Assembly (NCBI RefSeq): GCF_050908995.1
Contig: NC_135119.1
Span: forward strand, 27,185,001 to 27,249,000
Direction of reading: 5' to 3'
DNA: 64,000 nucleotides
From: Andrena cerasifolii
Taxonomy: Eukaryota; Arthropoda; Insecta; Hymenoptera; Andrenidae
A program made the translations under genes and the position numbers. Each line of letters begins with the position of its first letter. The stretch's first letter is position 1. The notes below the pieces were generated by a model that was not told the origin of the DNA, did no database searches, and was given only the letters and a program-made list of their open reading frames with translations. Below, one piece after another: positions 1 through 10,900 of this stretch.

Positions 1-56
1 AACTACTGAATCAATACTAGCCCTGCGAAAGAAACAACTCTTTTAAGGATACTTAC

Positions 57-3000
57 TTTGAGTAATTCGTTAAGATCCCGACTGTAGTGCGAGAGCTCCT
101 TTAAATTCCCATTTCTGATGTCGTGCCACTCGGGTCCGTTCTTTGATAAGGGTCCTCCACCACCTGCTTCGTAAACGGTTAGCCCCAAAGCAAAAATATC
201 AGCTTTCGGTAAGTGACTGAAGTCCTCGCGTAAAATCTCTGTCGGCAAGTATCTACAATCTCCTTCTTCGACTTGCGGGTTATTGACCGATGTAACATGG
301 CCCAGATCACCTATTTTGTATGTAATTTCTTCCTCGACGGTCTCTTCCTCGTCGAACCCATCATCCGCTGAATCATAATTGACTGCCAGTAGCCTTTTCT
401 CTTTAGAGATGAAGATATTTCCCGGTTTTATGTCCATATGTACTAGCTGCATACTGTGTATGTATCTTAAACCTTCAGCAACGTGTAGTAGAAGTTGCCG
501 CATCTCCGCTTCGGTGAAATGCTTCTTCTCATTTTGTAGATTGGTGATACCGTCCGCCAGGCTACCACCGTTGCAATATTCGTTCTGGATAATCATGTGA
601 TTATCCTCCGCCCAAGCTGAATAGTATCGCACGACGTGCTGATGTTTCCCAAGCACAGCATGCGCGTACACTTCGTTCAAGGCGTTCTTCTCATTGATGC
701 TTCCAGCAACAGGCTTAATACTTTTCTTAATAGCGTACGTGCATCCGTCTAACCGATTGATGCACTTGTAAACTGAACCAAATTCCCCTGTACCGATTAG
801 CCCCAGTTCGTGGAACTCCTGATGGTATCTGGGAATGTTGGAGTCTTGCAACGCCACGCGCTTTGTCGCCTGCTCTACCTCGTTGTCCGAATCGTCAGAA
901 TCGGCCAGATCGTATTTCTGAATCTGAATATCAGGGGAACTGATATCGATGGGAAAGAAAGAAGTGCATCACACAAGTGTTATCGAGCCGACGAATCGTA
1001 TTCGTCTCTCTGCTTCGCTTAACGCCATGCTATTAACTCTTTCCTGTATACGTGTACTTACCCATTGAGACTACGCTTGGACCTGGTGCGCTTCCTTGCG
1101 GTTAGCAACATTCCGTTCGGCGTAAAGGGATTTACATTCGCCGCAGGTTTATCAGATTTATTTTGATAGTTACACGGCCTTGGTTTGTCTATAGAGAACA
1201 GCCTAGTACATTTAGAAGGGAATGGAGTATGCATCGCACTTTTCTCCATCAAGGTTTTGGGAGTCGCGGGAGAGTCAAAGAGGCGTAGAGCCCTAACACG
1301 CTTATAGGGTGGACTACACGCCATTGACATTTTCTGTGTACACACATTCTCGCGGGGAGGGATCCTAATTCTTGATGTACCTGTAACCAACGTTATCGAG
1401 ATGATATACCACATTTTAAATTGACTCTTAAAAAAAGTGTGATTCGCTATGACTAAAACAAAATACAGTCGCTATATATTAAATGTTAGTTAGGTCTCTT
1501 AAAAACGTGCAAGAATCTTGTTTACTTATAATAAATTATTACAAATAGATTGTATCAATTTCAAGAAAACACCTTCTGTTAACCCGCCGGCGGGCACACG
1601 TGTACTCAGTACACGGAGGTCAGTTTTTGGCTGAAAAAATCTTTTTACCGTGATCTATTCTACCCAGCATCCCTATGTATTCTTCCAGCGGACATTTTTG
1701 CATAATGCTAGGTACTTGTCAGGTTCAAATTGAGTCTGGAAGTGTTTCTGATTGAATGAAAACGAAAGTATGCCGTGTATCCTGCCGGCGAGCGTGCACG
1801 TGTACTCACAAGTTTCCCAGGTTTCCGCCTCCAATTGCATTGGTTTTTTTATATGTTTTAAAGGACAGAAATATAAGAAACAGGTGTCTTTTTATTTTGG
1901 CCTGTTTGCATGTTCAGGGGGTGAAACCACCCCTCAAAGTTATATGATTTTCAGATGTTCGTCTCCGATTGCATTGGCCAAAAATCAAAGCAATCGGAGG
2001 ATGGCACCACCTATTCTCATGATATTTGAGGGGTGGTTTCACCCCCTAGCATACAAACAGGCCAAAATAAAAGCACACCTGTTTCTGATTTTTGTGTCCT
2101 CTAAAACATATCCAAAAGCAAAGCAATCGGAGGCGGAAACCTGGCAAACTTGTGAGTACACAGGCGCGCTTCGCCAGCAGCATACTTGGCATAGTTTCAT
2201 TTTCATTCAATCAGAGACACTTCCAAACTGAATTTGAACCCGACAAGTACGTAGTACGATGCAAATATGTCTGCTGGAAGAATATATAGGGGTGCTGGGT
2301 ACATTACATCATGGTAAAACAGTTTTTCAGCTAAAGCAGACCCTCATGTATGGATTACACAACACGACTGCTCGTGTAAAACCTTTAGGCACGCCCACCT
2401 GTAGGTTAATCTCATTTGAATGTTAGCACTGCTTACTTGAATGTATCATTAATATTTTTTGCAACATAGAAACAAATCAGAGATAATATCAGTACACTGC
2501 TCAAATATAAATTTACTGACTACTTCTCACTCATTCCCTTAAACATACACGTATACATGATGTCAAATAATTGTCCAAAAATAATATCAATTTCGCCAGA
2601 CCATGCATAACACCCGTTCAAACATTACCACAGCTCCTCCCAACTCAATTCAAACAAATATCTTTGCACGGCTAAGCAATGGAAAAAGAAAAGCATCTTC
2701 CAAACTGACGCAAAAGTAAAAAGAAAACAAACAAAGATCCGCTCCAAAATGATAACACAAAGTAATTCAGTAATTACTTGGAACTTTAAACACACGAAGA
2801 AAAACTCGACTATGCGAAAAAGCATCAATGCCATGCAGTGCAAAATACCCACTAGTTACGCGAGGCTCTGAAACGAAGTACTACATTCACGTCGTAAATT
2901 ATCCCGAAATAGGGCATACGCGACAGAAACAGAGAACACGGTGCAATAAATTATCGCGAGAAGCAAGGCCAGCGAGTGGTTAAAAATTGGAGATCGATAC

Positions 3001-3257
3001 TAACCTGTCACGTTACTGACTGGAGTTTTGTTATTATCGACTTGCGTCGCCTGGCTGCCCTCGCTGTCACTGCAATCCATCGTGTTGCTGAAGGACAATT
3101 TCCTCGGTTGCAGCGGCGGCGAGCAGCCGAGATCCTCCGCGGATGAATCTGATATATCGTCAACATCGCAGCCGGAGCTGTTCGTGCGACAGCTGATATT
3201 CAGCTCCTCGTCCTGAATGTCGCATGCGTCGAAATGCACCTTCTGCGCGACTTCCAT
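57..3257 (-). CDS. wee1: Wee1 protein kinase, 3' end off the window
   Basis: Wee1 kinases phosphorylate Cdk1 on its inhibitory tyrosine and hold cells before mitosis. I read three exons: 3257-3005, 1380-1062 and 939-57, joined in phase (T-G-T and N-G-S across the junctions) and giving 485 residues before the last visible donor. The first two exons give a Ser/Pro- and acid-rich N-terminal region. The third holds the kinase domain: glycine loop GTGEFG (about residues 240-245), lysine in YAIKK (about 262), catalytic loop HMDIKPGN, and DLG in place of DFG, which is typical of Wee1. The C-lobe end is missing because the gene runs past the left edge. I chose the ATG at 3257, but the reading frame stays open back to an acceptor-like site near 3330, so an upstream coding exon is possible. 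The intron at 1381-3004 carries a large foldback element. Confidence 0.93.
1616..2350. mobile_element. Large foldback element in wee1 intron
   Basis: About 340 bp beginning near 1616 is repeated in inverted orientation ending near 2350, with the fold centre around 1970. Matching arm segments include CTGGAAGTGTTTCTGATTG against its complement near 2215 and GGGGTGAAACCACCCC against its complement near 2030. Open frames inside are mirror images caused by the fold. It looks like a non-autonomous DNA transposon of the foldback/MITE class; the family was not recognised. Confidence 0.8.
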
Positions 3258-3339
3258 GGCTTCGAAGACCGTCACCGTGGGTACCCGTGCATGCACACGT
3301 CTCGCGTACACTGTCTGCGCCAAAGCTGAAATCGTTACT

Positions 3340-3530
3340 GATTAGAAAACCCCGTCAATTAAGTTTGAGCACGTTCATTCAAACAATCGCTCGTACCACG
3401 CTACGTTCGTTATGGCGGGTGGCCCCCGATGTTCCTCGGGAAATCGCCTTGGGACCAATCGGTGGGCCCCTTAATAACCGCAGCCTATTCAGTGGGATGT
3501 AACGCGCTCCCTTATTGGCTGCGGCCCCTC
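3340..3530 (-). promoter_or_regulatory. Probable wee1 promoter with two CCAAT boxes
   Basis: A GC-richer stretch just upstream of wee1 has a CCAAT pentamer on the plus strand (3455-3459) and another on the minus strand (3514-3518), about 59 bp apart. A TTTGAA hexamer lies closer to the gene. Paired CCAAT boxes with a CHR-like TTTGAA are known from cell-cycle promoters in animals. Whether they act here is inference from position and motif only. Confidence 0.35.
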
Positions 3531-4587
3531 ACAATGGTCGCGTATAGTAGCGTCATCTGCACACGCTTTCCGAGGGCGAGAGGCATTCCCAGTGAAATTC
3601 TAAAAACTTTGCATCACGCCCGACCCATCCGAAGGTTCGGGCCTGATCGAAGGACGCTTTAAAATAAGCGATGATGCGTCCCGAGTAATCGATGAAAGCA
3701 GATTCCACTACCTCTGCGCCAATGATCTTATTCAACGTTTAAAATTTCCGTGCACCCTACAAAATGTAAAACCTCATGCGTTATGCTCTCCTTATTACAA
3801 TTACGATGCACGAATACAATTACATGATTCATAGCGGTTTAAATCAGGATATGCCGAGTCGAAGCAAACTTCTCCGAGATTACAAACTATCGCGAGGAAA
3901 ATATTGTTAGAAATCTAAGCCACAATTTGCACACGGAGTTTAGTTTAAGCAAATGCGAAAAGATTTCAAGGTCTCGCTATTATCCTTATTCCAAATCGTA
4001 AGTTTCGGGAAGTCTAGGCGAAACGATGCGTACTCTGATTTCCCGACGCACGATGCAGCTTGCGAAACGTTCGATTTAAACGAAACTCGATCGGAAAGGA
4101 TCATGCAGTAGGTATGCGTGACGCGTCACAGAGGAAGAAGTAAAGAAAATCTCTTTCAAGCCCGTGAAGAAGGAACGCGTGCGTGCTTACGCGACGTAAG
4201 AAAAATCTTTTGCGCCTTTACCTTGGTCGAACAAAGAGCCCTTTTCGTGAAAGAAGTTTCACGGAGAAGGCAGTGAAAGAATTTTTACCGAGCAGCTGCA
4301 ACCTGTGGCGTTGTATGCGCGAACGTGCGCCTGTGTCAGTGAGAACCGGCGCCGGCGGTGGGGATAACGTAGTAGTTCGATGTGCGATATGATGGGAGTT
4401 TTACTGCCTGCGACGGGTTTTTTCTAAAACGAGGCTGCGGGCCCCTAGCGGCGAGGGGTGGGGGTGGGGAGACGAATACGGGGGCTGCACGTGAAAAAAG
4501 AAAGTAAAACAAGAAGATAGTCGCTTCCTTGTCACGGGGGCAGTTTCGACAGATTGCTCGCGGAGGTTCGAACGGTAAAGACGGAGA

Positions 4588-5863
4588 ATGGCGGACGTGG
4601 TGGAAATCGAAGTTGGGGGTGACATGCAAATGCCCCAGCAGAAACAGAAATCTGGCAACGGGTAAATGATGATACACGAATCTAGCGATCGAACATCAGT
4701 TCTCACATGTTTTCTTAACCTATTAAAGAATGGAAACTTGTGTCACTGTCATGTTGTGACGTATCCCGTTAGACTAGACGTTTGGAACAAGACTGTCTTT
4801 CTCTTTTAACGTAGCATATGTTAGAGTTCGCTGTGAATTCGACAAATATAATATTAGGGTAAAGGTACCAGTAGTTGACAACTTTTCAGAAAAACGTGAA
4901 AAATAAGGTTTTTAAAAGTGCAACTATCTCTTTTCAACAGCGCGCCACGGTTCCTAATACCCACAGTTCGCCACTTCTAAAAACCTTATTTTTCACGTTT
5001 TACTGAAAAGTTGTCAACTACTGGTACCTTTACCGTAGCTGATTATGTTCAGGCACTCTGCCGAGCACCATTCGATGAATTTTGAACCATGCGCCGAGTC
5101 CTGACCTACGTACATACAGCAGCGATGCTGCGAAGCTATTGACATTTTGTACAATCAATGCGTTTTATCATTTAGGCTTGAATTTCTGCAGATACCACAA
5201 ATTCCGTTAAGTCACATAGGATACCCACAAGCTCACGAATGGATCGAACACCGAAAAGCCAACGTCAGGCCATGGTCGTTGTTTCTGAACACTAGCAACA
5301 TCAGGCCACCGCCTAGTTTACCGAGGCTGAGTAAACGAATTGTGAGGAACATCGAGTATTTCCAGAGCAATTACTTATTCGTGTTCATTGGACTAGTTAT
5401 ATATTGCTTGTAAGAGTTGTTCTTCCTTTATTCGAATCCGAGAAAGAAGTTTTGTCCTAACATGGATTGAACTTTAGGATTACGTCGCCACTTCTATTGC
5501 TCGCCGTCGCAGCATCCCTTGGGACTTGCTATAAAGTATCCCAACGTCATGCTAAGCAGGAGCTGATGGTGTTCAACCACAGATTAACATTAGCTCAAGT
5601 CTACAGTTTGGTCGGGATCTGCTCGCTGCCCATATTCTACCTCGTAGGCGCCGGGGCAGCCCTCTTCTGGGTTCTAGGTAATGAAAGGAAATGTAGACCG
5701 ATTGGAAAGATTGTTAAAATGTAAAAGAGATTTACAGCACGCGATTACTGTTTTAGGAGTTTCCTGGTTTCTGATAACACTGCACGCAGCGTTCTATAAT
5801 ATCGACTCCGTACTATGTCCAGGGGAAGATGAACTCAATTCTTTAGTCATGCAAGAAGTATGA
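4588..5863 (+). CDS. Rabac1: PRA1 family protein (prenylated Rab acceptor 1)
   Basis: PRA1 proteins are small four-helix membrane proteins of the Golgi and endosomes that bind prenylated Rab GTPases. Four exons, 4588-4661, 5176-5409, 5478-5677 and 5757-5863, join in phase and encode 204 residues, close to the usual family length. The N-terminus is polar and Gln-rich. The family core follows: an R-P-W-S segment before the membrane region, a first hydrophobic pair (YLFVFIGLVIYCL with LLLLAVAASL), then a second pair around YSLVGICSLPIFYLVGAGAALF and the following GVSWFLITLHAAF. The tail is acidic. The ATG at 4588 is the first in exon 1 and its 74 nt leave phase 2, matched by the next exon only if that exon begins at 5176. 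AATAAA near 6104 could serve as poly(A) signal. Intron 1 carries a foldback element. Confidence 0.92.
4858..5034. mobile_element. 177-bp foldback MITE in PRA1 intron 1
   Basis: Arms of about 60-70 bp are near-perfect inverted copies. The left arm starts GGTAAAGGTACCAGTAG and the right arm ends with its complement. A short unique loop lies between them. No clear target-site duplication was seen. Confidence 0.85.
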
Positions 5864-6205
5864 CCTGTATTATAATAGTTGTACATAATGGAATATGTGT
5901 AACGATTTTAACGGAAATTGAAAAATCCACAGAAAAATATGATTTCAAGCTTGTATAATATATAGATAATGTAAAATATTCTCTGTTGACATAAATCTGT
6001 GTATCATTAAATCATTTGTACGATATGATTCTTGTAAGCAATACACTTATTTTATAACTGCTTAGTAGAAGAAGCATATGTTGCTCTATATTCATCATGT
6101 AAAATAAAACCAAAGAACCACTCTGTACTACCAGGAATAAGATATTTGTCTTTGTCATCGATTTAATTTCTGTTCGATAACAAAAAATCAAAATAAAACT
6201 TCATT

Positions 6206-6535
6206 TAAAGTGGCGTGCTAAAGTATTCGGCCACCCTTTAAAATCGCATAACTTTTTTAAAATTAATCCAAACGACTTGAGTTTTTTTGAAAAGCTAGAA
6301 GGATTAGTTTGCTAAGTGACGAGATTCGTCGTTTTGAAAAAAATGCACTTGGTTGGAATAGCAAAAAAATAGAAAAAGGCGTTTTTTAAACTTTTTTTTT
6401 GAGTGTGTAACGGAAATTCAAAAAACCCGTTTGTAGATTTAAGAATACGTGCCTAAAATTTCATTAAAATCGGTTAACGTTACTCTGAGCTATAAATGCT
6501 TAAATATCGCAGAATAAGGTCGAAATTCCCAAAAT
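6206..6535 (+). repeat. Dispersed repeat family A, copy 1
   Basis: This segment aligns by eye with 21357-21715 and partly with 57395-57600. Shared landmarks in order are TTTAAAATCGCATAACTTTT, GACTTGAGTTTTTTTGA, TCGTTTTGAAAAAAAT, TTTTTTAAACTTTTTTTTTGAG and a late TCTGAGCTA. The start resembles long terminal repeats of Tc1/mariner-type elements, and copy 2 is preceded by TA. No transposase is present. Confidence 0.7.
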
Positions 6536-6547
6536 CAGCGGAAAAAC

Positions 6548-6782
6548 AAAAAATTCGAAAAGATTCTTAATCTGTATGTGTGTCGCTATAGCCCGTACCT
6601 TAATTAACAATTTTTGTTGAAAAATAACAAAAGCGCCGGTCTGAAAGAAAAAGTTCCCCAAAATGGTCTCTTCTCGAATGTTTCCCGAGAAAAATCTCAT
6701 TTATTTTTCGACAAAAATTGTTAATTGAGCTACGAACCATAGCGACACTCATCCAGATTAAGAATCTTTTCGAATTTTTTAT
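6548..6782. mobile_element. Foldback element abutting repeat A
   Basis: The left arm from AAAAAATTCGAAAAGATTC to about 6628 is inverted at 6707-6782, sharing CTTAATCTG, GTGTCGCTATAG and TTAACAATTTTTGT. The loop between the arms is about 75 bp. Confidence 0.75.
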
Positions 6783-7933
6783 ATATACCTCTTTTTGTAG
6801 GTGTCACATTGCCGCTATAAAAAAACATTTGAAACAAATTAAAAGAAGTCTTTTTATTTTTTTTTTTTGCATAATATAAGAGTAGCTTAATAAATTCCAA
6901 AAAGATTATTTCATTATATGTTGGATTTATTGAGAAAAAAATCTTTAAAAATAGCTTCAATTTTCGACCGCTCAAAGTAGAATGACTCCTTAATAACGAT
7001 ACAGACATTACACATAATGGAATTCTTCATTGGTTGAAATTATTTATAATTTAATTCAGAAACTGAAGGGCAGTTTATGCCTGTTAAAGCAATCTCACGG
7101 TTCATATTGATAAATTAACTATTCTACTATAGTGCCAATTTGTATCAACCGCGTGATCATTTAGCACGTTGCTCCTTGTAACTCTATTTATACAGCAATA
7201 CGACTCATGCGTACATGACGTATCCTGACCACTACACGTTTCTTTTGCATCTGTCTCATCTGTCCATGATATGGACTTAACACGGTCAGCGTACGTCACG
7301 TACGTAAAAATGCAGTAAATTAAATAACTTTGTCCGAGTTACGAGCAACATAGTGTGAGAAAAAAGAAGGTTAAACTCGCACCAACGTGCACGCACGATG
7401 GAATTACATATCGGCACAGACGTAGGATTTCCTGTTCTGTATCTGAACAGCATCCGGAACTAGAGATTCTGGATGAGACCACGAAAATTCTGTAAGAGTA
7501 CAGCATATTATAGTTACCGTTTTCCGCGTAAAAAACTTAACGAAACTTGTAATCAGCCGTGCGTAAAATTAAGGATGAAATATCATCTCTGCTATTTCAT
7601 ATTATTTCACGCATAAATTCCACTTGATGCGAGCGTATTACGAGATCTGTCTTTGTATCTCATTTATTTTGATCATTACTGCTAATTCTCATTATCCGCA
7701 TTTTTGCTTAGTTTAGATACTCTTCGCTATAGCTAGTGGTTAACTGTCTTACTGTAGTGTTCATTTATTGCAAGATTGTAGAATAAAATTGGCCGAAGGA
7801 TACCAGCGAAAGATACATTGTAGTACTTCTTTTTTTTAAGTATAAGTATTCCTTTTTATCTGGCTTGCATGTTGTACACGTTGTTAGATTTCGAATAAGT
7901 AGAGTTTGAGGGTATTGATCAATTCAATTAAAA

Positions 7934-10900
7934 ATGGAAGAGGATGACGAAGAAGTCTCTGTACCATGGATACGAAGGCGAAAAAGTAATACGACCGAAC
8001 CAAGTCTCTATCAATCGGTACAAAGTAAATTGAACGCAGGATCTGCGCAGTCTGTATATCAAAGTGTACGCAATACCTTGTACAACGATGTCGGAAGTAT
8101 GGAGAGTTTAAATAGTATGCATAGCGCGATCTCTATGGAAAATATTGATCAGCCTGATAATGACGATGTGTCCACTGTTAACAACGATACCAATGAAACG
8201 ATTGTCGATGGTAGCTGTACGGACTTAAGGCATAGCAGAAGAGGATCGAGATCTGTAAGTTTAATTGCATAAGACAGATTAAAATTGGTGGTAACTATTG
8301 ATTAAAGTGGTCCTTATATGTATGGTAAAAAATCAAAGTTTTTAAAATTTTCTTCTGATCCTCTCAGAAGTTTCCAAATAGTTTAAAAGAATTTCATCTA
8401 AAATTTTGTTAAAATATATTAAGGATCAAAGGTCGCTCAATGGCATTGAAATATTACTATTTTGGTATAAATTGATAGAAATTTTTGCAACAAGGACAAA
8501 ATAATTTTAATAACTTTTAAGTGACAGTATGACAGTAAAATTTGGGGAAACATCACATAGATGAAACGAGTTTATAACAAGTGTGTACTGTATTGTGTTC
8601 TGGCATAAGGCTTTATATGCACATTTAAATTTCTCTCATCAGTAGCTCTCGAATCAGATACAGACGCAAACTTTGGCGTACATTCTACATATTCAGGTTG
8701 TTAAACGCATATATAAAAGCATGGTTTCGGATTCTGATATATAAATACAAAACACGAAGATATTTTTTTTGTCAAATAGAAGATTTTAAGAGGGTCAGAC
8801 AATAAAAATTTTAAAGTTGAAAATAAAGATCACCCTACTATTGATCTTACATTTCTATTGTCTTTCGGTATAGGCTTCGTATTGCGGGACAACGTTCAGT
8901 TTATACTTTCGAGATGAAATTCGGACGATCGACTTCGTTCTTGTCTGGGACGAATACAACGCGGGAGCGCAAACACTTCGCAGCATCGAATGCAGACGCG
9001 TAAGTGAACTTATAACTAAATGATGACGTCCGTTTCTCTACGTCATTTTTGTAATAAATTGTACCAAAGGGATGTTTAACCCGTCTATTGTAATTAAAAT
9101 TAAAAATTAAAATTAAATCTTTTCTTCTCTAAAATCAATTCTCGATTCATAGGTATTCGAAAAGAACTTGGGGAAAGAAGGTTTACAACTGGAGTACGAA
9201 CAGGCGGAACCGAGTGGTCTACATTTCATAAAGATACATGCCCCACGAGAGGTATTAAGACGGTACGCAGAGATACTAAAGCTGAGACTGCCGATGAAGG
9301 AATTGTCCAATCTAATAATTCCCGAGAATCGTGGCAATGCTTTGATCAAGGAAGTGAATTCATTGTTCAAAAGAATTATGAGGCAATATTACGTCGACGA
9401 AACAATATTTCCAACATTGAAGCACAACTTTACAGCCGTCTACAGCCGCGACAAGGAATATTTATTCGATTTAGAGTCGCCAAACTTTTTTACCGCCGCA
9501 ACGCGCGCCAGAATTGTACAGTTCATTTTGGATAGAACCAGATTCACTGAGACCAAGGATGATGATTTTGCATTCGGTATAGACAGATTGATTTCGGACA
9601 GAGCGTACGTGGCCGCGTACCCCCTTCACGACGTAAGATATACTTTCATTTTAAATTATGTTTTATCTAGGACTACACTAGCTCGTTAGTGTACGAGTAA
9701 AGGTCGTCGCCCATTACGACCAAAGCGAAATGTTCGTCGCCGTTCTTCTGTCATATGGGCGATGCGTGGTCGCGGCGCTTCGCTTCGCCGCGCTTCGGCC
9801 TAGTGGACGACGACTTTAATGAGAAAAATTTCACGGTCACTTTTCTGCCTTCTTTTATGGTATTACAAGCGTGCATTCTTTAGAAATGTTTCCATTGTTA
9901 CCGAGGGTCGGCTATCCTTGGAATGTAATAAATCGATATAATGCCATTGTTTTTCGCTTGCCCATCGCATACCTCCGCTCGCACCCTCCGAATAGGCGAT
10001 TATCCATTGTTCGATGTAGGACACGGATAATTCGGCAACGCCTAGCCTCTCCACTTCGAATGTAACCACTTTGCTTGACTTTATATCGGGCACAAAACGG
10101 CTTACAGGATTTTCGTGTCGTGCCTTAATCCGCCTTCGTGCAGCTATTCAGATAGATAGGGTACGGTTATCAACTTAGGGCACTCAGCTATGGGTGTTCA
10201 ATACGGGCACCTGGACTTTTATTGTCCTCTATTCCATCGGTGCGCGCTACGCCCACCGAGAACTATACAATTGCAGCCAGGGATTTAATCTCTTCCCAGA
10301 TTGCCTCTATTCTACGACCGCACACGTTAGAGTATTAAAACTACAGGTTTTAAGAAATACACTGTCCGCAGTGACCTCGTTTCGTTCTCGCATCGTTTTG
10401 TTAAATTCTTTAGCACTCTGGAAATCATATAGGAATACTGTAAAATTCATTTCTAATCATAACTTGCGAAGTTGTCGCTTAAAATTCATTTCTAATCATA
10501 ATTTGCGAAGTTGTCGCTTAAAATTCATTTCTAATTATAATTTGTGAAGTTGTCGCATAAAATTCAAGTGTCGCGTAAAATACAGTAAATTATGTCTACT
10601 CGCGTTATGTATCAATCTTTTAATTGATACTTCTGCAATTTATTGCAAGCGAAGAAGGCCGTTTAAGGACAAAGTAATATCGCTTGCTATTCTGTTCAAG
10701 CATGACCCGTTTGTGTCCCTCGTTTTATGAGATACCGAAAGGAAAGGGTGCCATAAAAGCGATTTCCTCGTTTTATGGAACGATTCGAACGATTCGGAAG
10801 AGGCAATAAGCTCGCGCCCTTGTAGGCGGGAGCTCTATTGTACCTTAATCCTCTTAATACTCGTCTTGCCTCTTATACCTGCACGATAAACGGTGCGTAC

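Larger units (their letters stand above)
5864..7933. other. Intergenic stretch between PRA1 and anoctamin
   Basis: This AT-rich stretch holds the PRA1 3' region, one copy of dispersed repeat family A (6206-6535) and a foldback (6548-6782). From 7000 to 7933 I see no gene; the anoctamin 5' untranslated region presumably lies in its last part. Confidence 0.6.

Noticed and set aside
1752..2231. 159-codon open frame on the plus strand
   Set aside because: It lies wholly inside the wee1 intron foldback and has no family resemblance.
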